Shown here: positions 48,360 through 58,078 of the stretch, piece after piece | How the letters are laid out: every line of letters starts with the position of its first letter | Numbering within the stretch: position 1 is the first letter of the stretch | Assembly (NCBI GenBank): GCA_018466975.1 | Contig: CM031553.1 | Span: forward strand, 744,001-808,000 | DNA: 64,000 bases | Source: Sparassis latifolia | Taxonomy: Eukaryota > Basidiomycota > Agaricomycetes > Polyporales > Sparassidaceae | Reading direction: 5' to 3' | Notes under the pieces: model-generated | Seen by the model: only the letters and a program-made list of their open reading frames with translations | The model's database searches: none | Told to the model about the DNA's origin: nothing | Made by a program: the position numbers and the translations under genes

Positions 48360-50020
48360 TCAAAATACACCTAAAGTGAACTGGACACACCGCATCGCGA
48401 GCGACTCAAAGTCGCACTCCCGCCCGAACATCTCTTTTCGCAACCGCTCTCCGACGGCCGCAGGCATACGTCTCTTCTCGTCATTTTCAGAAAACCGCCA
48501 CCACGAATACCGCCACTTGGGATCATTGACGGGAAGGCGCATGGTCGAGTCATATTCGTGCCACTTACCTACTCCCAGCGAGAGGTAGCGCACCCCCGGC
48601 AGGCACTTCTGCACTTCCTGCGGGATCAGCCCCACCGGGTCAACGGCGGCGTCGTCCCTGACGTCGTCGCCATTCTCGAGCCCGGTGAGCACACAGAACA
48701 CGCGAAGGTACATTAGCGGCACGTTTGCATCTGCCAGCTCCTGTAGAATGGTGCTCTGCCGTGGCGCGGCGGATCAGTTAGCGTGAAAAGTGGTAGTATA
48801 GGAGTGAGACGCACCACTGCGGCTCTCAGAAAGGATACATCCTCCCAGTCCTCGACGTTGCCCAAGTCGCGGGGCAAGCGGTCCATGGTCAGCGTGAGTT
48901 CAAATGACCTCACCGTGTGCGCCTCCGACATCGCCTTCGCCAGTGTCTGCCAGAAGAGGTCGCGCTCTTTCTCGAAGTCCCTGATGTCGCGATGCACCGT
49001 CACCGCGACGGGCCTCAGTTCGACCCACGGCAGCTCTGGCATACGATAGCACAGATCCAGGTCCAACTCGAGCCACGAGACGGGGATCGTGATCGTCCAC
49101 GCCACGAACGACAAAGGGGAGGCATTGAGGTAGTCGAGATCCTTCCATTGCGTAGTCCTAGGCGCACCGCTTGGCATGCGCATGAGGCGAAGCGTCAATC
49201 TGCGGACGTTGCGGAATGCTTGGAATGCCACATCCGTCGACAGAAATCCATTCACGAGGGCCACTTCATTGATGGCGGGGAAAGCCAACCTGTGAGCAAG
49301 AGGCTGCTCCAGACTACTGCGAGGACGATTAAGAAGAAGAGAGACGTAGAGCGACTGGAGGCATGAAAGCGAGGGCAACGGTCTGCGTTCGCCAGTGTCA
49401 ACGGCACCTTCATTCGCACAACGCGGCTCTGGGACAGCGATCTCGGAATCGGAAGGTCTCATGTAGTTCAGAATGCTGACGAGGTTATCTTCCGACACCA
49501 TATCGGGGTCGATGTCGAACAACGTGAGTCTCATCGGCGTGCTCTTCAGTGCACGTGCAAAATCCTGAAAGACACCAGACGGAAGAAACAAGAAACGGAT
49601 ATCGAGAAGATTAGGGAGAGTCGCTATAGCTTCCATAAGCTGTGGGTGCTTGGCCACGAAATCCATGCGGCCAATCGTGAGACGCTGCAAATTACCCGCA
49701 GACGCCAGGTGTGTGAACATGTTCTTCAGTGGTAGAACAAAATCTAGAGAGGTCCCGGGTTCCACAGCAAATTTATACTGTAGTGTCAAACGCAGACCCC
49801 CCAGATAACACAGAAGGTTAATGGGAGCTGAAGGGTCCGCAGGGAGTATGGTAGTCGCTAGTTTGAGTACCTCGTCATCCGAACGAGGGCAGAAGGTTAC
49901 ATGGAGGAGAGCGAGAGAGCGGAGAGCGCTGGAGGTGGTCGAGATTGCTAAGACGTCTTCTGCGCTACATTTAGAGAAAATGATTCTGTGGACATCTTCG
50001 ATGAGGTCGGAGTATTCCAT
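48360..50020 (-). CDS. F-box/LRR-like protein (minus-strand member of a divergent pair)
   Basis: A basidiomycete-type F-box protein. The N-terminus MEYSDLIEDVHRIIFSKCSAEDVLAISTTSSALRSLA has the F-box spacing for Skp1 binding. It is followed by leucine-rich segments (NLQRLTIGRMDFV, LPNLLDIRFLFLPSG, LQSLYVSLLLNR, NVRRLTLRLMRMPSG). Such proteins usually serve as substrate receptors of SCF ubiquitin ligases; the substrate is unknown. One intron (about 48754-48813) joins ...DVSFLRAAV to STILQELADANVPLMYLRVFCVL, and the protein ends at 48360. An in-frame ATG at 50089 would add 23 residues. I chose 50020 because a TATATAAG box at 50113-50120 would place the transcription start near 50085, leaving no leader for the upstream ATG. 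Confidence 0.78.
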
Positions 50021-50112
50021 GACGTTCTGATCAGGTCGGTGGACGACTCGCGAGCTTGAGCGACAGTCCAGGGTGGTGGTGGAAGGCAAAGAAATTGCGA
50101 ACGGAGTACATA

Positions 50113-50120
50113 CTTATATA
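50113..50120 (-). promoter_or_regulatory. TATA box of the minus-strand F-box gene
   Basis: TATATAAG on the minus strand, 93 bp upstream of the preferred ATG at 50020 and only 24 bp from the alternative ATG at 50089. It supports the shorter protein. Confidence 0.5.
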
Positions 50121-50575
50121 TGTAACAGCCACAGTGATCGTTGCCACAAGGTTGAATGGGCAAACGAAACAAAGCACTCGGTCCCACTCCAGAATGACCT
50201 AGGATGATCTATTACACTGTATACGTAATCAATCCGTCGCACAGGCCTGCGACCTATCTCATGACAGGCAATGGCCTCGGACAATCTATCAATGGAGGTA
50301 GATTGCAGAGATGGAATTGTCTTAATGAGAATCAACTATCCCTTGCACTGCACGGGTGGACGAAGGTTTAAACGTTTAACTGCAATGACTTATCACTCGG
50401 ACCTTCCACGTAAGCGCTGGTTGTTTGCGTCGCCCCCAACAATACTCTCCCCGGGCCCACGCTTATACACCTAATAATCCTAGCTAGGGTTTTTGCGCCG
50501 ACCAACGACGCATGGCTAGCAACCGCCTCCTGCACGGTGCAAGCAATGCAAAACGAGACATAGCAACCATCTGAT

Positions 50576-50583
50576 TATATAAG
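50576..50583 (+). promoter_or_regulatory. TATA box of the plus-strand F-box gene
   Basis: TATATAAG on the plus strand. It precedes a likely 5'-UTR intron (donor GTGAGT near 50748, acceptor AAAG near 50811) and the start codon at 50839. The same octamer serves the divergent neighbour on the other strand. Confidence 0.5.
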
Positions 50584-50838
50584 GGCCGGATGCACATTCA
50601 CGGCGCTTTGAGTGGGAGGTTTGTCTTTGTTTGTTCTCTACTCAAGCACTTAAAAGGTCGCCGCCCTTGTTTCTGAACAGTCACTCATTCTCCCTCTCTG
50701 AGCTGCATATCGCGACAAATACCCTTTGTCAGGGAACACATATAAGGTGAGTAAGATGAATATCATATAACTGGCGCGAAACTGACGTGCGTCCCTAACA
50801 AACTCAAAGGTTGAAGACAGCGAGTCGCCAATTTGAAC

Positions 50839-52360
50839 ATGGATGCGATCATTTCAAGTTAATACTTATATTTTGCACCATCATCCACAGTCTCATCTAA
50901 CATGTTTCAGGCGAGTTGACTGGAGGGCCACACATCCCAATACTTCCCCAGAAGGTAGTGGATCGTATTATCGACTTTCTGTTGGACGACCAACAGTCAC
51001 TCTGTGACTGCGCACTGACATGTAGAGCATGGTTTCCTCGCAGTCGCCAAAACCTGTATGATGGCAACATGGAAATATTGAACCGACGGCGCTACGACTC
51101 TCTTGTGCCTACAACGAAGATTAAGCACCTAGAACCGTTGGTCTCTATACGCTCACTCACACTCAGAGGATTGCGATACCCCTTCTTCCCAGGCACGGAT
51201 CCTGGCGAGCCTCGCTGGATCCATTTGTTCTCACTAACTCTGGGCGAACTATTTTCCGGCGTGGTTGAACTGACGATAGCAAAGTGGACCACACAGAACC
51301 TGCGTCCGAGTGAGCACGAGGTTGGCTTCCCATGCTTCAGCCACATCCACACCCTTCGGCTTCATGATTGCGATTTCCGGTCATCCCGTGAACTCGAGCG
51401 CCTCCTTGCCTCATTCACCTGTCTCGGTACCCTCATAATTAAGCAGGTCGACTACGGAAGTGGGCCTCGTGAGAACGACCTGGAAACGACCTGGCATGAT
51501 AAAGGCCCTCGACTCTGCTGCTTAGGTGTGGCCACTTCTGATGCGCATCTGTTAGACTGGCTACGTAGATGCCCGTTCACCACCTCATTACGCGACCTGT
51601 CGTTGGACACAAGCGTCAGTTCCGTGTGGGATGCATCGTCGCGGATGGTCCAGGCGCTGGGGCCCACTCTAGAAGTCCTGCGTGTGACGGATTCTTCTAT
51701 GGATTTTAGTGAGGAAATTCAATTCCACTTTCTAGAATGCTTTTTAACATCGGTCCAGATTTATCTGCCGAACAAATCGATCTCTCACGTTGCTCGAGCT
51801 TGCGCACGTTGAAGGTGACATTCCGTATGTCTCGACTTAAACAGGACATGCTTCGCACGCAAATTCCGACACTCCTTGAGCGAATTCCGGCCACCAGCCG
51901 TCTGCAAACGCTACAGATGGTTATCAGCCTAGAGTCACTTAGAGTGAGTGAAGACCAGCAACACTATGACTGGACATACTGGAGGAATGTCGATCGGATC
52001 CTAGCAAAGGAACATTTTTGCAAGCTCAACACGGTGAACATCCGTGTCATATACGACACCGAGAAGGACCGTGAAGACATCGAATCACTGGAACGGCAGA
52101 AGAACGCACTCTTCCCAGAGCTATCACGTCATGGCAAGAATTTCCAGATGGTTTTTATATTTAATCCGCCCATCTCAATCACAGATGCCACGTAAGTCGT
52201 CTTTGTGATTCTCAGTCGATGTGCACCAAGCTAATCATGGCGAAGGTTTAAACTCAAGCCAAGAGCAGATGGTAGCCAACGGTGGGTGTTGGAACCTGGC
52301 CACATACCTAGCAACCTCGGTCAGCTGGGAGTTGTAAGAAGTATATGTAGAAATATGTAG
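50839..52360 (+). CDS. F-box protein (plus-strand member of a divergent pair)
   Basis: The F-box is clear: IPILPQKVVDRIIDFLLDDQQSLCDCALTCRAWFPRSRQNLY, close to many Agaricomycete F-box proteins. Leucine-rich segments follow (SIRSLTLRGLRYPF, HIHTLRLHDCDFRSS, LGTLIIKQVDY, LRDLSLDTS, LEVLRVTDSSMDF). A 19-nt first exon (50839-50857, MDAIIS) is joined to 50911 in frame. Without it the reading frame has no ATG. A 50-nt intron at 51709-51758 restores the frame to NLSAEQIDLSRCSSLRTLKVTF. A strong GTAAGT donor at 52192 joins ITDA to TFKLKPRADG.. and a stop at 52358-52360. If unspliced there, the protein would stop at 52195. SCF substrate receptor is the family role; no substrate is known. Confidence 0.75.
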
Positions 52361-52439
52361 CTCGGCTAGTCCGGTTGCCAAGTCCCCTGTATATGCAGCT
52401 CTGTAGAACTGGTCTCCCTACTGTAGGTCAGCGTAGATG

Positions 52440-53062
52440 AGCTGTTGGCAAACATCTTGGGCGATTTTTTCTTCTTTGGTTGCATTGTAGGTACCACTGT
52501 ACAAGCTGAGTCCGTCATGATATCATCAGGAGCATGGAGACATACCTGTTCCAACATCTCGTAGATTTCATTCTCCACATGAGCACGCTTTCCCCCTCGC
52601 AATTGACTGGTATTCCCCTCGGAAGGCCATGAAACGGCGTGCAAGAAGATGCGTGTACCAGGTCTGCTACAAAGTCGGCGAGTGTTTGGGATGTCTTCTT
52701 GCGAAACTCAGCATGCCCATAGTACGTAGCGCGACTGACCACCTTCTGTCGGCCACCACAGTGTTTCTCGCAGTCGCACTGATACTGATGTTTGCTTGCA
52801 GGCATGATCGCGCAGAAGAGCTCGGTGTGGCGGGCAAAGCGATGATATTCGTGTGCGACAGAGCGCAAGTACACTAGTAGGAGTAAGTATCGTGTACAGG
52901 CCTGGCAGACAGGATCTCCTACAGGATTGACGCGCCAAATCACAGGATCTCTCGCACGTGTTTGACTGGGTGGGATTTGGTTCGACCTCCTGCGATAGTC
53001 CAAGTCAAGCCGCGATCTGGTGCGTCTTGGTTCGTTCTTAGAATATGCGTTTTTCACTGGGC
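52440..53062 (-). mobile_element. Internally deleted, truncated derivative of the 7.6-kb transposon
   Basis: Read on the minus strand from 53062, this copy begins with the same 26-bp terminus as the large element (GCCCAGTGAAAAACGC...). It carries the first transposase exon (MPASKHQYQCDCEKHCGG...IYEMLEQ) and, right after the splice donor (near 52526), jumps to sequence matching about 60003 of the large element (GATATCATGACGGACTC...CAACAGCTC). About 5.9 kb is thus missing. The far end is lost near 52440, close to the end of the F-box gene, so no second terminus is present. It lies head-to-head with the large element across a 400-bp spacer. Confidence 0.82.
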
Positions 53063-53247
53063 CTTAAGCTGCAAGTTGTCCCGCTGAACTTTCCGGCGGA
53101 TCGCGCACTAAAAATTTCGTGCAATAGATTCTCGCGACGTCCACAACTGTGTCAATTGCAGCGTGAGGAGCGAACACGGCATTTAATGCATGCAACCCTG
53201 ACAGCTCATATCAACTTCGTCGTTATCCCGGTGCCTTGACGAGCCGC

Positions 53248-53462
53248 TCATTGTGTTTCGAAAATGTTACGTAGCTGTATCATACCAAGTAGAAGATCTT
53301 GCCGAGGGCGGACTGCCACGACCATCGTATCGAACACCACTGTCGGTGTTTGGAAGGTCTCCCTGTACATGCAGCTCTTCATCGCCATGCTGGCCATGCC
53401 ACGCAGGATGCCGATCGCGGCGTTGAGAGTTGCAGCATGTCGTCGCACGGCTGAGGCCTGAG
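53248..53462 (-). pseudogene. 3' piece of a gene split by the transposon
   Basis: Minus-strand frame SAVRRHAATLNAAIGILRGMASMAMKS...TPTVVFDTMVVAVRPRQDLLL, running from the left transposon junction to a stop at 53248 (or into an intron beginning GTATGATA). It continues in frame from the sequence on the far side of the element at 61095-61311 (CAEFLRPQAS). The amino-acid texture looks like a real globular or membrane-associated protein, but I do not recognise the family. Confidence 0.55.
53451..53462 (+). repeat. Target-site duplication, left copy
   Basis: CTGAGGCCTGAG directly abutting the left transposon end (GCCCAGTG). The identical 12-mer abuts the right end at 61095-61106. The 12-mer is itself a near-repeat of CTGAGG/CCTGAG, so the true duplicated length could be shorter. 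Confidence 0.7.
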
Positions 53463-53794
53463 GCCCAGTGAAAAACGCATATTCTAAGAACGAACCAAGA
53501 CGCACCAGATCGCGGCTTGACTTGGACTATCGCAGGAGGTCGAACCAAATCCCACCTAGTCAAACACGTGAGAGATCCTGTGATTTGGCGCCTCGATCCT
53601 GTACGAGATCCTGTCTGCGTAGCACTTTGCTCGATGTCCCTGCCAGGGCTGCCATCGGTTGAAACTTGTCTACACATGTGACTTGGCTTTGGTGCATCTC
53701 TAACTATACACGATATTTGCTCTTACTAGTGTACTTGTCTCCCGCACACGAATATCATCGCTTTGCCTGCCACACCGAACTCTTCTGCGCGATC

Positions 53795-56700
53795 ATGCCT
53801 GCAAGCAAACGTCAGTATCAGTGCGACTGCGAGAAACACTGTGGTGGCCGACAGAAGGTGGTTAGTCGGGCTACGTACTATGGGCATGCTGAGTTTCGCG
53901 CGAAGACATCCCAAACATTCGCGGACTTTGTAGCAGACCTCTCTGGTACACGCATCTTCTCGCATGCCGCTTCATGGCCTTCCGAGGGGAACACAAGTCA
54001 ATTGCGAGGGAGAAAACGTGCTCGTGTGGAGAATGAAATCTACGAGATGTCGGAACAGGTATGTCTCCATGCTCCTACATCTCAGCAAGCTGCCTGACAT
54101 ATTTTCGGCTGCACACAGATGGAGAGCTCGACAATCGCACCTTCGTTTGATGAACTTCCCAGGCCTGATATGGATTGCGAATCTCCTGGTCTTGGACCAA
54201 GTACAGAAACCTCCGAATTTACACCTACATGCACTCTCCACCTCGCACATGATCACGTCACCCTATCCGATGTTGATGAGCATGAGGATGAAGACATGGA
54301 TCCTGGGAGCATAGCAGCCACCCGAGGGTCAGAGGATGCCGCGTCTAGTTCTCAGACGCGAGACGACACACGTTCGGGACTTGGACCAGAGACGGAATTG
54401 GAAGCAGACCGCACGGCAACGATAGAGGAGATCAAGATAGCAGAGGAGTTTATTCGTTTACTGAAGCAGGCTTCACTAGAGACTAGCGGGCTTGATGCTA
54501 ATACCATACATCGCCTCCACCATCCCATCGAGGCCCCCCTTGATATCGATGATCCCGATCTGCTGCTATCGATTGAAATATTCCTCTCCGTGACTAACGC
54601 ATCACAAGCGACATACACAGCCGTGCGCGGTGCAATCCTCCACCGTTACCCCGAGAATACCATCCTCACTTTTGACCAGGTGAAGAGCAAGATTGCCGAG
54701 CTGAGCGGCGTAGTCCCCATTATCCAAGACATGTGTGTCAACACATGTCTAGCCTACACTGGTCCATTCGCCGAGCTAGACCAGTGCCCGACATGTGGAG
54801 AACCGCGCTATGATACTACGAGCAATGGCAAGAAGCGCATCGCTCGCCAAGAATTTCACACCATTCCAGTCGGTCCTCAGTTACAGGCTCTGTGGAGATC
54901 TCGTGAAGGTGCTACGGCCATGCGTCATCGTAGTCGTCGCACACATGAGATTCTGGAGCGGCTTCGCGAGCATAATAACCAGCTGTACGAATACGACGAC
55001 GTATACCACGGATCTGCCTATCTCAAAGCTGTTCTCGAGAATCAGATCGGCACCGACGACATGGTCCTTCTTATGTCGATTGACGGTGCGCAGCTTTATG
55101 AAAGCAAGGCCTCGGATTGCTGGATCTACATCTGGGTAGTTCTAGATCTAGCACCGGAGCCGTTACAAGAAGAAGCACGTCCTCCCTGGTGGTTTCATAC
55201 CCGGTCCGCATAAACCCAAGAATCTCGACTCCTTTCTGTTTCCTGGCCTTGGGCATCTAATGGCACTACAGAAGGATGGTCTTTACATCTGGGATGCTTC
55301 AGATGAACACACTTTCCGATCGAATCCATTTCTAGCCATGGTGACGGCCGATGGTCCTGGAATGGCTCATGTGAATGGTCTGGTGGGTCATCACGGAGCT
55401 CAAGGTTGTCGTCTCTACTGTCCACTCAAAGGACGCCATAAAGCCGGTGGCCCGCACTATTATCCAGCTCTTCTCAAGCCAGTAGACTACGAGGTCGACG
55501 GTTGCGATCACGATGATGTCTCCTGGCGTACTCTCATGCCGTTGTCTCCGGAGCAGTATGCAGAGAACCTTGTTTACGTGCGCACATCCCCTAACGATAC
55601 TCAATATAAGGCGCGCCGCAAGCAGACTGGTATCGCCAAGCCGAGTATTCTCAGCGGCCTCTCTCGTATTCTGCTTCCACCTACATGCTGTGCGCTCGAT
55701 CTCATGCACCTCGCATCTCTCAATATTCCAGACCTGCTCATCCCTCTATTCCGTGGAACGCTCGAGTGCGACAAAGATGACGATAAATCAGAGTGGGATT
55801 GGGTAGTTCTTGTAGGTGAGATCTGGCAGATTCATGGCAAGATGGTTGCAGATGCACGCCCGTATCTTCCTGGGTCATTTGACCGGCCACCGCGAAATCC
55901 TGCAGAGAAGATATCTAGTGGATACAAGGCCAAGGAATTCCTGAATTATGTCTACGGCTTTCTCCCGGCTCTCTTGCGACCGATTCTGCCTGAAAAATAT
56001 TGGCGTAACTTTTGCAAACTCGTACTCGCTGTTCGGATATTTCACCAGCGCAAGCTCACTTCTGCACAGCTCAAGCTTGCACATACAACAATGCTCGAGT
56101 TCATTGAGGAGTTTGAACTTCTCTATTACCAACGTCTTCCTTCTCGTCTACATTTCTGTCGACCTTGCACTCACACCCTCGGACATCTGGGCCCCGAAGT
56201 AGTTCGTCTTGGTCCACTTATTTACTACACTCAGTGGACAATGGAGCGCACGATTGGAAATCTTGGCGAAGAGATCAAACAGCCATCTAATCCTTACGCC
56301 AATTTATCACAACGTGGTTTACGGCGTTCTCAAGTCAATGCGGTGAAGATTATGGTACCTCATCTCGGCGTCCTAGAAGAGAAGGACAATTCTCAGGATG
56401 AAAAGACGGTGCAACTTAATAGTGGGTACAATCTCCGGCATCCTCGGCAAAAGGCAGGACAGCATATTCGGGCTGTAGGAGAAGTTAATGCAATTCGGAG
56501 GTACATGATAGACCACGGGCTACTCACATCCATGGCGGCGAAGGATTGGGATCCAAAACTGGCCAAGTGGGCTCGTTTGGGCCTACCGAATGGACAGACA
56601 GCACGTTCGGTATATGGCGAGGGCAAACGTACTGACGAAAATGTGCGCATGTCTCGCAATGTCAAAGTACGCACGATCCACTTGCAATCATATATATTGA

Positions 56701-57077
56701 CATCGAGGACCTTTTTTAAGCTCGATATTAATGGGACAACTCATTTCGGTGAAGTTCAGTATTACTTTCAAGCTGAAACAGGTCACGCACAAAGTTCGGC
56801 CCTTGCAGTGATATGTTTATATTCTGAGCCGGATGCGATCATCTTGCAGCGCTCCTACAACACCGTATGGATGTGTCATCCTCAAGGGGATGCTGCGCTA
56901 ATGGTTGTGGATATTGAGAACATCATTGCAGTCGTTGGCATGATTCCAGAACCATTCTATGGTGGTGCAGGAGCCGGAGAGCAGGCGGAGAGATCAGATC
57001 GATTTTTTGTTGTTGAGAAGACAGGCTTGGAGGTTGGACTGATGGCGGGCGAGTTGCAATCAGTGGAGAACGATTGA
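53795..57077 (+). pseudogene. Plavaka/Tnp2-type transposase with a 1-nt frameshift
   Basis: Exon 1 (MPASKRQYQCDCEKHCGGRQKVVSRATYYGHA) has the CxC..C zinc-like N-terminal motif, and an intron at 54059-54118 leads to an acidic linker. The core follows: IIQDMCVNTCLAYTGPFAELDQCPTCGEPRY, DDMVLLMSIDGAQLYESKASDCWIYIWVVLDLAPE. Here the frame breaks: after GCACCGGAG (55151-55159) one extra base shifts to RYKKKHVLPGGFIPGPHKPKNLDSFLFPGLGHL. The second frame then runs to 57077 with WDASDEHTFRSNPFLAMVTADGPGMAHVNGLVGHHGAQGCRLYC, the hallmark Plavaka block, and CCALDLMHLASLNIPDLLIPLFRGT. Everything else is intact, so the frameshift is probably recent. Programmed +1 frameshifting cannot be excluded from sequence alone. 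Confidence 0.85.
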
Positions 57078-57097
57078 ATTAGTAGAGAAATATTAGG

Positions 57098-57904
57098 TTA
57101 ATCGATATAGTCGAAAAATGTGAGGGTTTGTTCAAGTGGATCAGAAGTTGGTATAACAGTAAATGGAGAACTAGCGGAAGGTGTGCTATGAGCGGATATA
57201 CAGAGTTCAATCTCTTCAGGACAAGACGTAGGTACTGGTGTGAACCAGCCGGATGGCCGGGGTGGAGTTGCTGGCAGGAGATGTAGGATGGGTGCTAGTG
57301 CGATAGCTTTGGTCTCTTCCTCTTCAACGGAGTCTTCCTTGGCCACAGCATCTACCTGGGGTATGAGGTCTTCCTCAGCTACGATGTCTCCCTCGGCTAC
57401 AGCTGCTACATTGTCTCCCTCGGCTACGGCTACGATGTTTTCCCGAGCGGGAGCATGTTCCTCGGCTGCGAGAACTACTCCTACTGCATGCTCTCTGTTA
57501 ATTCTGCATATTTGTAGGTGTCAGTCAGTTATTGAGAGTGACACAAAGGAGCACACTCACCCGGATTGTAGTTCTGCGAGCTGATTGAATGCCGGTGGAA
57601 GGATACTCTGCAGAAGAGAGATGCCTTTGCCGATTTCGACAGAATATAGTAAGCCGAGAGTGTTAAGATTATGAGTCTGATCTGCGAGTTTGAAAGCCAG
57701 GAGTTCACAGACACGGGATAGCTCCAGAAGGCGCGAATGATAGTGGTGCACGGTAGGATCCTCGGGAGAGGAGTATTGAGATGACGCCTCGAATGTCTCA
57801 AGAAATGCACGGAAAACTGGAGGTATATGAATGCCAGGAGAAGAGAGATTTTCAGGTTCTAAAAGAGATTCTTCCTCAGTGTGGCTGGAAGTAGACGACG
57901 ACAT
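57098..57904 (-). CDS. Transposon passenger protein, acidic repeats
   Basis: Two exons joined by a clean 57-nt intron (about 57508-57564; QSG|INREHAVG). The N-terminus MSSSTSSHTEEESLLEPENL precedes a helical block (FRAFLETFEAS..HSRLLELSRVCELLAFKLADQTHNLNTLGLLY). Exon 2 has imperfect acidic repeats (VAVAEGDNVAAVAEGDIVAEED) and a Pro-rich end (TPPRPSGWFTPVPTS). It converges tail-to-tail with the transposase, the two stops being 21 bp apart, and starts 175 bp from the next passenger gene. No family recognised. An element-encoded accessory role is inferred from position only. Confidence 0.6.
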
Positions 57905-58078
57905 AGTTGCAAGTACAGTCTACGAAGTATGAATTCTGTGACTCCAGAGTGCCCAAGCGAAGAACGATCACGTGATAGCGACTCTGCTATTCGAACGCGT
58001 CATAGCATGTCATAGTAAGGCCACTACAATCCACGATATTATCCTCCTGCATCCAGTCGAACAGAACTCCAGATCATT

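Noticed and set aside
51700..51760. Frameshift in the plus-strand F-box gene
   Set aside because: A normal 50-nt intron (51709-51758) with GTGAGG donor and CCAG acceptor restores the frame and gives continuous leucine-rich sequence.
55140..55260. Intron or programmed frameshift joining the two transposase frames
   Set aside because: No GT..AG pair fits, since the two frames abut at a single extra base with no missing residues. No recognised slippery or pausing signal was seen, so a simple 1-nt insertion is preferred.
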